In this document: in pieces, positions 1 to 7,392 of the stretch
Layout: every line of letters starts with the position of its first letter
Position numbering within the stretch: the first letter of the stretch is position 1
DNA from: Armatimonadota bacterium
GTDB taxonomy: Bacteria; Armatimonadota; Fimbriimonadia; Fimbriimonadales; Fimbriimonadaceae
Length of the DNA stretch: 48,090 nucleotides
NCBI GenBank assembly: GCA_018268335.1
Contig: JAFDWT010000019.1
Span: 1-48,090, forward strand
Direction: 5' to 3'
The notes under the pieces: model-generated
The model's input: only the letters and a program-made list of their open reading frames with translations
What the model was told of the DNA's origin: nothing
The model's database searches: none
Translations under genes and position numbers: made by a program

Positions 1-4
1 GAAA

Positions 5-36
5 CGACCTCCCCCATCTCCGGATGGGGGAGGTCG
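5..36 (-). terminator. Perfect 14-bp hairpin after the SDR gene
   Basis: Bases 5-18 and 23-36 are exact reverse complements around a TCCG loop. The hairpin starts 30 bases beyond the stop of the minus-strand SDR gene. Read on the minus strand, the stem is followed by TTTC and then the window edge, so the length of any T-run cannot be judged. It probably ends the 5.9-kb transporter/pterin operon. Confidence 0.6.
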
Positions 37-65
37 GTGAGCTCCGGCGAACCGGGTGGGGGAAT

Positions 66-782
66 CTACAGCACGCCTTTCGGCGGCGTCACAGTCATCT
101 CGTCCACGACGCGATCGGCGGGCAGGCGCACAAGCTCCCGCACGACCTGGCCCACTGCTTGAGCGGTCAGCATGTCCTCGCGCGGTGGCGAGCCCCTTTG
201 GCTGTCCCAGAGCGGCGTGTCGGTCGCTCCTGGGAAAAGCGAAGTCACCCGCAGTCCTTGCCGGCGATAGCTGGCCGAAAGCGATTTGCCAAAGGCATAG
301 GCCCCGGCCTTGCTGGCCGAATACGCCTCGGCGTACGGGAACGCCACGTGCACGGCGACGCTCAAGACGTTGACGACTTGGCCGCGTCCCGCCGCGAGCA
401 TCTGGGGCAGAAGGGCATGGGTGACCGAGACCAGGCCAAGGAGGTTGACCTGAATCTGCCGCAAATGGTCTTCGACTGGCGTCTCGTGCAGCGGGCCGAA
501 GTGGGCCACTCCAGCCACGTTAACCAAAACAAGTTCACCGTGGCCCAGCGCGGCGATGTGGTCGGCGACCCGAGGACCGGTCGCTGGATCGGCCAGATCC
601 AGCGCGGCGGCATCGGCCGACCTGGCTCCAGCATCGAGACAGTCTTGCGCCAGTTCGACTAACCTGTCCAGCCGTCGGGCGACGAGGACGAGGGCATGGC
701 CGTCTTTGGCCAACGCCAGCGACGTCTCGCGGCCGATGCCGCCGCTCGCACCGGTCACCACAATCCGCTTACTCATCCGCAT
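66..782 (-). CDS. Short-chain dehydrogenase/reductase (SDR)
   Basis: This is a 238-residue classical SDR, the usual length for a soluble NAD(P)H-dependent oxidoreductase. Visible features are the nucleotide-binding TGASGGIG near residue 10, a VNVAG motif near 90, a serine in the NVLSVA strand, and the catalytic YSASK. ARR follows the second strand, and this basic pair usually signals NADPH preference. It overlaps the end of the pterin-synthase-like gene by 14 bases, so the two are co-translated. An in-frame ATG at 776 would shorten it by two residues. The neighbour makes a sepiapterin-reductase-like role attractive, reducing a 6-pyruvoyl pterin, but SDR substrates cannot be read from sequence alone. 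The family call is firm and the substrate is inference. Confidence 0.9.
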   Translation of the reverse strand: MRMSKRIVVTGASGGIGRETSLALAKDGHALVLVARRLDRLVELAQDCLDAGARSADAAALDLADPATGPRVADHIAALGHGELVLVNVAGVAHFGPLHETPVEDHLRQIQVNLLGLVSVTHALLPQMLAAGRGQVVNVLSVAVHVAFPYAEAYSASKAGAYAFGKSLSASYRRQGLRVTSLFPGATDTPLWDSQRGSPPREDMLTAQAVGQVVRELVRLPADRVVDEMTVTPPKGVL

Positions 783-1599
783 TCACCTCAAAAGCGTTGC
801 GGGCCGTCTCGTACAAGACGACTTTGGACAGCTTGGCGGGCACTTTGTCTTTGAGGCGGTCGAAGATGGCGGCGGCGACGTTCTCGCTGGTTGTCGGTCT
901 GCCGTGCAACTCCTCGATCTCCATGTCGAGGTTGCGATGATCATAGCGGTCGAGCACCTCGGTCTGGACGGCCTCATCGAGGTCTTCTAGGCGGCAGAGC
1001 ATCCCCGACACCGGATCGGCACTTCCGCTGACGCTGACCTCCAGGACGTAGTTATGCCCGTGTCCAGCCGGGTTGTGGCACTTGCCGTAGAGGTCGAGGT
1101 TTTCCGCGTCAGAAAGTGCGTCCGTGTGCAACCGGTGGGCCGCCGCGAACTCGTAGGTGCGGGTGATCGTGAGCATGTTTCCTGGTGCGTTCCATTCAGC
1201 GCGGAGGCTTTCGGTCTCGTCTAGCCGAAGTCCGACTAGCTTGGCCCTGTCGGGCAATTCAGTGAGGATCGACCTCAAATAGGCGAGTAGGTTCTCAAGA
1301 CTGGGGGCGGTGTGGCGAAAAGCTTCGACTTCGTCGTTCAGGCTGCGCTGGTCCAAGACTCGGACGACCCGCTCTTGGAGCACGTCGTCGATCCGCTTGA
1401 TATTGACCACCATGCCGGTGACAGGATCGACCTGGCCCTGCGCCTTGACCCACAGGACATAGTTGTGGCCGTGGTTATAGGGTGACGCCCATTTGCCAAA
1501 GACTTCGCGGTTTTGCTCCGGGCTCAGGTCGTCTCGCCAGTACCGGTGGCCCGCCGAAAACACCGCCCGCCGGGACATCGTCACTTCGCACTCTGGCAC
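769..1599 (-). CDS. Tandem two-domain 6-pyruvoyltetrahydropterin synthase-like protein
   Basis: This protein holds two PTPS/QueD-fold domains in one chain, at about residues 4-130 and 142-275; the family is normally one domain of 120-150 residues. The second domain looks active. It has zinc ligands His155, His180 and His182, a catalytic Cys174 in GKCHNPAGHGH (Cys-x5-HGH spacing, as in eukaryotic BH4-type PTPS), an Asp220-His221 pair, and Glu264. The first domain keeps the three zinc histidines (18, 43, 45), but Cys is Trp37 and the catalytic His is Gln84. I chose the GTG at 1599 because GAGGAGG lies four bases before it and the family begins with a VT-x-RR strand that this start preserves. 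ATG at 1578 is the alternative. It shares one base with the permease stop. The role is probably tetrahydropterin synthesis; queuosine synthesis is less likely. Confidence 0.82.
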   Translation of the reverse strand: MPECEVTMSRRAVFSAGHRYWRDDLSPEQNREVFGKWASPYNHGHNYVLWVKAQGQVDPVTGMVVNIKRIDDVLQERVVRVLDQRSLNDEVEAFRHTAPSLENLLAYLRSILTELPDRAKLVGLRLDETESLRAEWNAPGNMLTITRTYEFAAAHRLHTDALSDAENLDLYGKCHNPAGHGHNYVLEVSVSGSADPVSGMLCRLEDLDEAVQTEVLDRYDHRNLDMEIEELHGRPTTSENVAAAIFDRLKDKVPAKLSKVVLYETARNAFEVNADE

Positions 1600-2465
1600 T
1601 AGGCCTCCTCCTGGAACGGTGCAGCCAACGCAGCCGGAGCCGCAACCCCGCGGCCCGCACATACCAATACGACTAGAGCGAGAACATAGGGCAGTGCCCG
1701 CCAGGCCTGTGGGGGCAGAGCCGGGTTCTGCGCCCAGACACTGAACTGCGCCCAGTCGGCGGCACCGACGAACAACGTCGCGACCGCGACCCAAACTGGC
1801 CGCCAACGGCCAAATGTCACCATCGCCAAGGCGATGAAGCCGCGACCCGCCGTCATGTTCTCAGCGAAGGAGCCGGAGATTCCCAAGCTGAGATAAGCAC
1901 CAGCAGCACCGGCGGCAATTGCTCCGGCTAGGGCGGCTATCAGCCTGATCTTGGTGACTGAGAAACCGGCGGCTTGGGCGGCGGACGGATATTCGCCGCA
2001 AGCCCGCAGCGCCAGTCCGAACTTTGTCTTGGCCAAAACCCATGCGCCGGCCGCCGCCGCCAGCAGGCCACCAATCAAAACGAGGTCGAGCCCTCCGGCG
2101 AACTTTGGCAATGTCGGCACACTCAACAGCTTGCCCGAGGTGCCGAACTGCAATCGGAAAAGAGCGCTGGTGAGGCCCATGGCGAGCAGGTTGACCGCCG
2201 TGCCTGCGACAACCTGGTCAGCGGCCAGTTTGAGGGTGAACAAGGCCTGCACCAACCCCAAAGCCGCTCCGGCCACCATGCCCGCTCCAAAGCCGAGCCA
2301 GGGGTTGCCACTGGCACCGCTGGCGATCACGGCCGCATACGAGCCCGCCAGCATCATGCCCTCCAGGCCGACATTGAGCACACCGGCCTTTTGGCCGATG
2401 GTCTCGCCGGTGGCGGCCAATCCAATCGGCGCGGCGAAGCGCAGGATGTCGACGACTTCGGTCAT
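1599..2465 (-). CDS. BMP-type (nucleoside-family) ABC transporter permease, second subunit
   Basis: This 288-residue integral membrane protein of the branched-chain/BPD permease family has the hallmark segment GQKAGVLNVGLEGMML near residue 22, as in the smaller permease (NupQ/YufQ type) of basic-membrane-protein transporters. Hydrophobic helices fill the rest. The ATG at 2465 overlaps the TGA of the other permease (ATGA). An open frame extends upstream, but it runs back into that permease and lacks the family's N-terminus. With its partner it would form the inner-membrane channel. Related systems import nucleosides, and some import other small solutes, so the substrate is inferred from family only. 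Confidence 0.9.
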   Translation of the reverse strand: MTEVVDILRFAAPIGLAATGETIGQKAGVLNVGLEGMMLAGSYAAVIASGASGNPWLGFGAGMVAGAALGLVQALFTLKLAADQVVAGTAVNLLAMGLTSALFRLQFGTSGKLLSVPTLPKFAGGLDLVLIGGLLAAAAGAWVLAKTKFGLALRACGEYPSAAQAAGFSVTKIRLIAALAGAIAAGAAGAYLSLGISGSFAENMTAGRGFIALAMVTFGRWRPVWVAVATLFVGAADWAQFSVWAQNPALPPQAWRALPYVLALVVLVCAGRGVAAPAALAAPFQEEA

Positions 2466-3475
2466 GCTGGCTCCTCGACCGGTCGCCGGATCCGTTGCAT
2501 CAACTTGCCCAAGCCGAGAAAAGCCAGGACGGCAGTGGCCTGGACCACGGGGACCACGGTGTTGCCAATCGGCGTGTAGCGTGTCAGGTTCTCTGTGCCG
2601 GCGAACAGTGCACCGAAGTACAAGGCGCTTACCCCTACCCAAAGGGGTTCCAGTCCACCCAAGAGGGCGACCGGGATGGCGAGGAAGCCCCAGTTTTGCG
2701 AAAACCCGTCACTGAGACGACCAGTGACGCCGCTGAACTCGACCGCACCAGCCAATCCGCACAGACCACCTGAGATGGCCATGGCCAGAAATTGGGACTT
2801 CGAGACCGGGAGCCGCTCAGTCCTGGCCAGACGCGGATTGGCACCGACGATCCGAAGCACCAACCCTTGTCGTGTGTACGCGACAAAAACCCAAACGGCA
2901 ACAACTGCGACCAGGGCGACAAACACCCCGGTGTGCAGACTCGTCCCCCTCACCAACTGCAACAGCATCGCGCTGTTCGGCAATGCCGCTGTCATCGGCC
3001 GGGCGTGGGTCGGTTCCTGCAGAGGGCCACGGACAGTGAAGGCCACGAGTTCGACGGCAATGAAATTGAGGAGGATCGTCGACACGACAAGCTGGACACC
3101 TCGCTTTAACCATGCCCAGGTCGCCAGCGAGGCCCAAGCGGCGCCACCTGCAACACCGCCTAATAGGAGCACTGGTGCCCACAGAGCGGGCGATGCACCG
3201 CCCAAGCCGGCTGCACAGGCGGCGGCGGCCAGTGCGCCGACCAGGTACTGCCCTTCGCCGCCGATATTGTAGGTTCCCGCCCGCCACGCCACCGCGACGC
3301 CGAGAGCCGTCAGGCAGAGCGGCGTGGCCCGAGTCAAGGTCGTCGGCCAGCCATAGGCCGGGTCAAACGCCCCTTGCGCCACAAGCGCTAATGACTTGCC
3401 GACATCAAGGCCAAAGGCGGCGAATGTCAAGGCGAGGATTAGGACCATGCCGATGGACGACAATACGAATCTCAT
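2462..3475 (-). CDS. BMP-type (nucleoside-family) ABC transporter permease, first subunit
   Basis: This 337-residue permease corresponds to the larger subunit (NupP/YufP type). It begins with a strong membrane segment and contains AWRAGTYNIGGEGQYLVGA near residue 64, the family's signature loop. About eight to nine hydrophobic segments follow. Its ATG at 3475 overlaps the ATPase stop by four bases and its own stop overlaps the next permease by four, so ATPase, permease and permease are translated as a coupled unit. The C-terminus carries the short basic tail common in these proteins. Confidence 0.9.
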   Translation of the reverse strand: MRFVLSSIGMVLILALTFAAFGLDVGKSLALVAQGAFDPAYGWPTTLTRATPLCLTALGVAVAWRAGTYNIGGEGQYLVGALAAAACAAGLGGASPALWAPVLLLGGVAGGAAWASLATWAWLKRGVQLVVSTILLNFIAVELVAFTVRGPLQEPTHARPMTAALPNSAMLLQLVRGTSLHTGVFVALVAVVAVWVFVAYTRQGLVLRIVGANPRLARTERLPVSKSQFLAMAISGGLCGLAGAVEFSGVTGRLSDGFSQNWGFLAIPVALLGGLEPLWVGVSALYFGALFAGTENLTRYTPIGNTVVPVVQATAVLAFLGLGKLMQRIRRPVEEPA

Positions 3476-4905
3476 ACTGTCGCCCCTCCCATGGTCTGCG
3501 TGAACGTGCCGCCCGACATGTATGTCTTGCGGTCGGACAGCAAGTCGAGTTCGTCGAGGTCGGTCGTGAAGAGGACTACCGCCGCGCCGTTGGCGGCGGC
3601 ATGTTTGATAACTGAGTGGACAAAGTCGGTCGCCCTCACGTCCAGCCCGCGAGTCGGGTTCATGACGACTAACAGTTCGGGATTCTGGTTGAGCACCCGA
3701 CTGACGACCACCTTTTGCTGGTTGCCGCCGCTCAGTCCTCCGACGCGGTCGCGGACATCTGCGACTTTGATGCTGAACTCCGATACCAGGTTTTGGGCGC
3801 TCGCCCGCAACCGGGCTGGCACCATGAACGGGCCGAAGCGTAGACCATGGTCATCCATCATGCCGACAGCGAGGTTTTCTTGAACCGACAGATCCAAGGC
3901 AAGGCCGTCGCCGCGGCGGTCTTGGGGCACGAACCCGGTCTTGTCCGGTCGCCTGACTTGGCCCTCGGAGACGGGCCGGACTCCAGCCAGGGCCTCGGCA
4001 AGCTCCAACTGACCGTTGCCGTCCACGCCGCCGATCCCAAACACCTCGCCGGCATGACACTCCAGACCTATCCCATCCACTGCCACCGAGCCTCGGTCGC
4101 CAAGAACAGTGACGGCAGTAGCCTCCAAGACGACCTCGCCGCCGCCGTGCGACTCGGCAAGCTGGAGTGGGTCGCGCCCGCCGACCATCCAGGTTTCCAG
4201 TTGGGCAGCGTCAACATCGGCGGCGGCCGCCTCGGCCACTTTGCGACCTTGCCGCAAGACGACGACCCTGTCAGCTACTGACAGGACCTCACTGAGCTTG
4301 TGCGCGATCAGGATGACCGTGCGGCCCTCGCCAGCTAGTTGCCTCAGCACACGAAAGAGGTCAGCAATCTCTGCCGGGGACAAGACCGCGGTGGGTTCGT
4401 CTAGGATCAACACTTGGGAATCCAGGGCCAATACCTTGAGGATCTCGATGCGCTGCTGGACCCCGACGGGCATACGCCCGGCTTTTGTGTCCAGAGGGAG
4501 TTCCCAGCCCAGCTTTTTAGCCCAAGTCTGCGCTGTCCGGGACAGCTCGTCAGGGTGGAGGACTCCTCTCGTGTTGCCCATCGTCGCCAGAGCGATGTTC
4601 TCGCGGGCAGTGAACTCAGGGACGAGCATGAAGTGTTGGTGGACCAAGTGGATTCCAAGTTCTCGAGCTCGTTGCGGTGAACCTAGTGGCATAGGCGAAT
4701 CGCCCAGGGACACCGATCCTGAATCTGGCCGCATAAAGCCGGCAAGGACAGACATCAGGGTCGACTTTCCGGCACCGTTCTCACCTAAGACGGCGTGAAC
4801 TTGGCCAGATTCGAAGGCCACGTCCACGTCAACCAAGGCACGAACCGGCCCGAACGCCTTGCTGACGCCCCGCGCTTCCAATTGTCCGGCCCCGGATTGA
4901 GCCAC
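3472..4905 (-). CDS. Duplicated ABC transporter ATPase (nucleoside/sugar class)
   Basis: This is a 477-residue ATPase with two nucleotide-binding domains, as in the ribose and BMP-type transporters. The first domain has Walker A GENGAGKST near residue 42, a signature-like PVGVQQR segment and Walker B LILDEPTAVLSP. The second has a degenerate P-loop (GGVDGNGQLE), a good LSGGNQQKVVVS signature, and a Walker B in which the acidic residue is Asn (VVMNPTRGLD). Such an asymmetric second site is normal in this class. The GTG at 4905 lies one base after the stop of the binding-protein gene and is the only start that gives the usual N-terminus. It energises import through the two permeases that follow. 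Confidence 0.92.
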   Translation of the reverse strand: MAQSGAGQLEARGVSKAFGPVRALVDVDVAFESGQVHAVLGENGAGKSTLMSVLAGFMRPDSGSVSLGDSPMPLGSPQRARELGIHLVHQHFMLVPEFTARENIALATMGNTRGVLHPDELSRTAQTWAKKLGWELPLDTKAGRMPVGVQQRIEILKVLALDSQVLILDEPTAVLSPAEIADLFRVLRQLAGEGRTVILIAHKLSEVLSVADRVVVLRQGRKVAEAAAADVDAAQLETWMVGGRDPLQLAESHGGGEVVLEATAVTVLGDRGSVAVDGIGLECHAGEVFGIGGVDGNGQLELAEALAGVRPVSEGQVRRPDKTGFVPQDRRGDGLALDLSVQENLAVGMMDDHGLRFGPFMVPARLRASAQNLVSEFSIKVADVRDRVGGLSGGNQQKVVVSRVLNQNPELLVVMNPTRGLDVRATDFVHSVIKHAAANGAAVVLFTTDLDELDLLSDRKTYMSGGTFTQTMGGATV

Positions 4906-4906
4906 T

Positions 4907-5926
4907 TCAGAAGGAATCCATCGGCACTTTGAGCGCTTTGTTGATGATCGAAAGGGAGGCGATGTCGATCTTCTTGCGGATGTCCGGAGAGACTTTGTCG
5001 GCCAGCTTGGGGTTGAAGGTGAACATGATCGCACCTTCGGTCATGCCCGCCGTCGTGATCTCGCCGCGATATGTCCCCGCCTGGACGCGCTTGGCCAGTT
5101 CGATGAACGCCGGCTTAGCGACGATCACCGCCGAAGCCAGGACGACGCCGCTGGGGTTGTCATTCTGGTTCAAATTCGCGCCAAAGGCGAGCACACCCTT
5201 TTCTTTGCAGGCATCAAAAACGCCCTGGGCAGCGGCGTTTGCCTGGTGGATCACCAGGTCGGCTCCTTGGTCGATGGCCGCCAGAGTCGCTTGCTTGGCC
5301 TTGGCGACGTCCTGGCCGTCCATGGTGAACTTCTCGATGACTTCGATGTCCGGATTGACCGACTTGGCTCCGGCCGCGAACGCCTTGAACGTCGACCGGA
5401 TGGAGGGGACGTCGGGACCGCCGATCATAGCGACCTTGTGGGTCTTCGATAGCTCTCCAGCAGTGATGCCCGCCAAGTAGAAACCCTCTTCCAGAGCGAA
5501 TCTGAACGCGCCCACGTTGGCGGCTGTCTTGCCGCCGGAGCTGCTAACAAATACAGTGTTCGGAAACTCTTTGGCGACGTCGATCGCCGGCTCGTTGTAT
5601 TCAAACCCATGGCCAAAGACGAGGTTGTAGCCTTTCTGCGCATAGGAACGCATGGAGTCTTTGATCTGGGCGTCTTTCGCTTCCTGGTTGCCCACCTCCG
5701 CCTTCAGGTCGGATTCGATGGCCTTCAGGCCGTCGTAAGCTAGGGCGCTCCAGCCGGAGTCGCTGACCGGTCCCGGGGTCAGCAGGGCCACTTTGAGGGT
5801 CGTTTTGACTGGTGCCGGCTTAGCCGGCTCAGCCCCCTTGTTGTCGGCCACAGGGGCCTGTGAACCGCCAGAACAACCTACGACAGTGAGCGCTAAAGCG
5901 ACGAGCGGCAGCCAGACACGGGTCAT
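4907..5926 (-). CDS. BMP-family substrate-binding lipoprotein
   Basis: This 339-residue lipoprotein begins with a hydrophobic signal and a lipobox ending in VVGC near residue 18, followed by a Ser/Gly/Pro-rich linker. The mature part matches the basic-membrane-protein family (BmpA, Med, PnrA). It has VALLTPGPVSDSGWSALAYDG after the linker, GHGFEYNEPA near residue 115, and GGPDVPSIRS. PnrA binds purine nucleosides, so a nucleoside is the default prediction. It is first in the operon and would deliver ligand to the permease/ATPase encoded just downstream. A TAGAAT hexamer nine bases before the ATG is a likely -10 element. Confidence 0.92.
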   Translation of the reverse strand: MTRVWLPLVALALTVVGCSGGSQAPVADNKGAEPAKPAPVKTTLKVALLTPGPVSDSGWSALAYDGLKAIESDLKAEVGNQEAKDAQIKDSMRSYAQKGYNLVFGHGFEYNEPAIDVAKEFPNTVFVSSSGGKTAANVGAFRFALEEGFYLAGITAGELSKTHKVAMIGGPDVPSIRSTFKAFAAGAKSVNPDIEVIEKFTMDGQDVAKAKQATLAAIDQGADLVIHQANAAAQGVFDACKEKGVLAFGANLNQNDNPSGVVLASAVIVAKPAFIELAKRVQAGTYRGEITTAGMTEGAIMFTFNPKLADKVSPDIRKKIDIASLSIINKALKVPMDSF

Positions 5927-5935
5927 CTCACGTGC

Positions 5936-5941
5936 ATTCTA
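5936..5941 (-). promoter_or_regulatory. Putative -10 (TAGAAT) of the transporter operon
   Basis: TAGAAT lies nine bases before the ATG at 5926. Initiation six to eight bases downstream would start the transcript at or next to the ATG. No -35 box or purine-rich ribosome site is evident. Confidence 0.45.
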
Positions 5942-5998
5942 CGTCGTGGACGGCCAAGGCGCGCCACGGCCTGCCCAAAGCATAGCCGCAAGGGGTGG

Positions 5999-6004
5999 TA
6001 ATTT
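5999..6004 (+). promoter_or_regulatory. Putative -10 (TAATTT) of the MATE/ANKH-like gene
   Basis: TAATTT is followed by nine bases and then the GTG start at 6014. It sits in the 87-base divergent gap shared with the transporter operon, facing the TAGAAT on the other strand. Confidence 0.4.
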
Positions 6005-6013
6005 CTTGTCTAC

Positions 6014-7363
6014 GTGATCGGTGAGGATCCATCGCCAGGGACCATCACGGCGCGCCAGGTCTGGAGCCTTTACGCCCCTCTTGCCGCGTCATGGTTCTTC
6101 ATGTCGGTCGAGGCACCGGTATCCAACTTCATCCTCTCGCTGCACGCAGACCCGACGCTGGCCACCGCCGCCTTCCTCCCCATGATGGCGATGTGCATGT
6201 TCATCGAGAGCCCGGTGATCGACCTCTTGACAACATCTACGACGCTGGGCGCGAGGCGGTCGGCCTATCCAGTATTGCGGCGTTACGCTCAGTTGGCGTG
6301 TCTTTGGGTGACGCTGGTCCATGCCTTGGTGGTCTTCACGCCGCTGTACGACTTGTTGGCGCTACGCGCCCTTAACTTGCAGCCGGATGTGGCAAGAACG
6401 GCCCACGGGCCGCTCATGATCATGACGTGCTGGGCCGGGTTTGTCGGCTGGCGCCGCTACCTGCAGGGCCTGATGATCCGCAATGGCGAGACCCGTAAGA
6501 TCGGCGTCGGCACGTTCCTGCGCATGTCGACCGTGGTAGTCAGCGGCCTGATTCTCACCAAGTCGACGCACCTGCCGGGGCTCGTCATTGTCGCCATTGG
6601 CCTATTGGCCAGTGTGGTGGCCGAGAGCCTCTACATCCACTGGGCCAGCCGGCCGACGGTCGCTCTGTATTTACGGACGGGTCACGAGGACGACGACGGC
6701 TCGATCACCTTAGCCTCTGTTTTCAAGTTCCATTTGCCCCTTGTCGGCACGATGCTCATCGTCATGAGTTTGACCATGGTGGTGACGGCCGCCCTCGGCA
6801 AGGGACTAGACTCCGTTGTTTCTTTAGCGGCCTGGCAGTTGGCCAGCTCGTCGGTGTGGCTTTTCCGGACGATCACCTTTGCCCTGCCCGAGGTGATCAT
6901 CAGCAAGTTTGAGGGCGGCAAGAACGCTCAGTTCTTCTTCCGGTTCAGCACTTTGGTCGGTGGTGCTTGTTCTGCCGTGATGGCGGTAGCCGTCTTGTTC
7001 GGGATTGAGACGATTGCGTTCAAAGAGGGATACCAAGCTGAGCCAAACGTGGTCAAAGCTGCATCGCTGGCCTTTGCCATCTGCGTGGCGCTGCCGCTGG
7101 TCAGCGCGTGGCTCTCGTACTGCCGGGCAGCCTTGACAGCGATGCACGACACCTCGTCGCGATTTTGGGCGATCATTGTGGACATCGCCGTTCTGTTCGG
7201 CATGTTGCAACTCGGACTTTTGCTGCGTTGGCCGGGAGTGGTGAACGCGGGAGTCGCAACGACCACGTCGCTCTCGGTGGAGGCCCTGTTTTTGGCCCAC
7301 AAGTGGCGGGTCATGCGGGACCGGATGCAGGGGAAAAATGACCTGGCCCATGCCGAATCCTGA
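6014..7363 (+). CDS. MATE/ANKH-like multi-spanning membrane transporter
   Basis: This 449-residue protein has about twelve hydrophobic segments and no signal peptide. The first 70 residues (PLAASWFFMSVEAPVSN, then FIESPVIDLLTTSTTL) resemble the MATE-like/ANKH group of the MOP flippase superfamily, in which a similar Glu/Pro-containing helix pair is followed by a Ser/Thr-rich stretch. The GTG at 6014 is the first start after an in-frame TAA at 5999, and no other start fits the N-terminal helix. The substrate cannot be told: MATE proteins expel drugs or metabolites with Na+ or H+, and ANKH exports small anions. It stands alone on the plus strand, 29 bases before the GH26-like gene. Confidence 0.65.
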   Translation: MIGEDPSPGTITARQVWSLYAPLAASWFFMSVEAPVSNFILSLHADPTLATAAFLPMMAMCMFIESPVIDLLTTSTTLGARRSAYPVLRRYAQLACLWVTLVHALVVFTPLYDLLALRALNLQPDVARTAHGPLMIMTCWAGFVGWRRYLQGLMIRNGETRKIGVGTFLRMSTVVVSGLILTKSTHLPGLVIVAIGLLASVVAESLYIHWASRPTVALYLRTGHEDDDGSITLASVFKFHLPLVGTMLIVMSLTMVVTAALGKGLDSVVSLAAWQLASSSVWLFRTITFALPEVIISKFEGGKNAQFFFRFSTLVGGACSAVMAVAVLFGIETIAFKEGYQAEPNVVKAASLAFAICVALPLVSAWLSYCRAALTAMHDTSSRFWAIIVDIAVLFGMLQLGLLLRWPGVVNAGVATTTSLSVEALFLAHKWRVMRDRMQGKNDLAHAES

Positions 7364-7377
7364 GGCCGTCGGGAAGG

Positions 7378-7383
7378 TATAAG
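7378..7383 (+). promoter_or_regulatory. Putative -10 (TATAAG) before the GH26-like gene
   Basis: TATAAG lies nine bases before the ATG at 7393. GAAGGG at 7383-7388 could also act as a ribosome site four bases before the ATG, so the gene has both kinds of signal. Confidence 0.35.
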
Positions 7384-7392
7384 AAGGGCTTG

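Noticed and set aside
3472-4905. Second ATPase domain with Asn in Walker B as an inactivated gene
   Set aside because: Degenerate second sites with Asn or Gln before PTRG are normal in this ATPase class.
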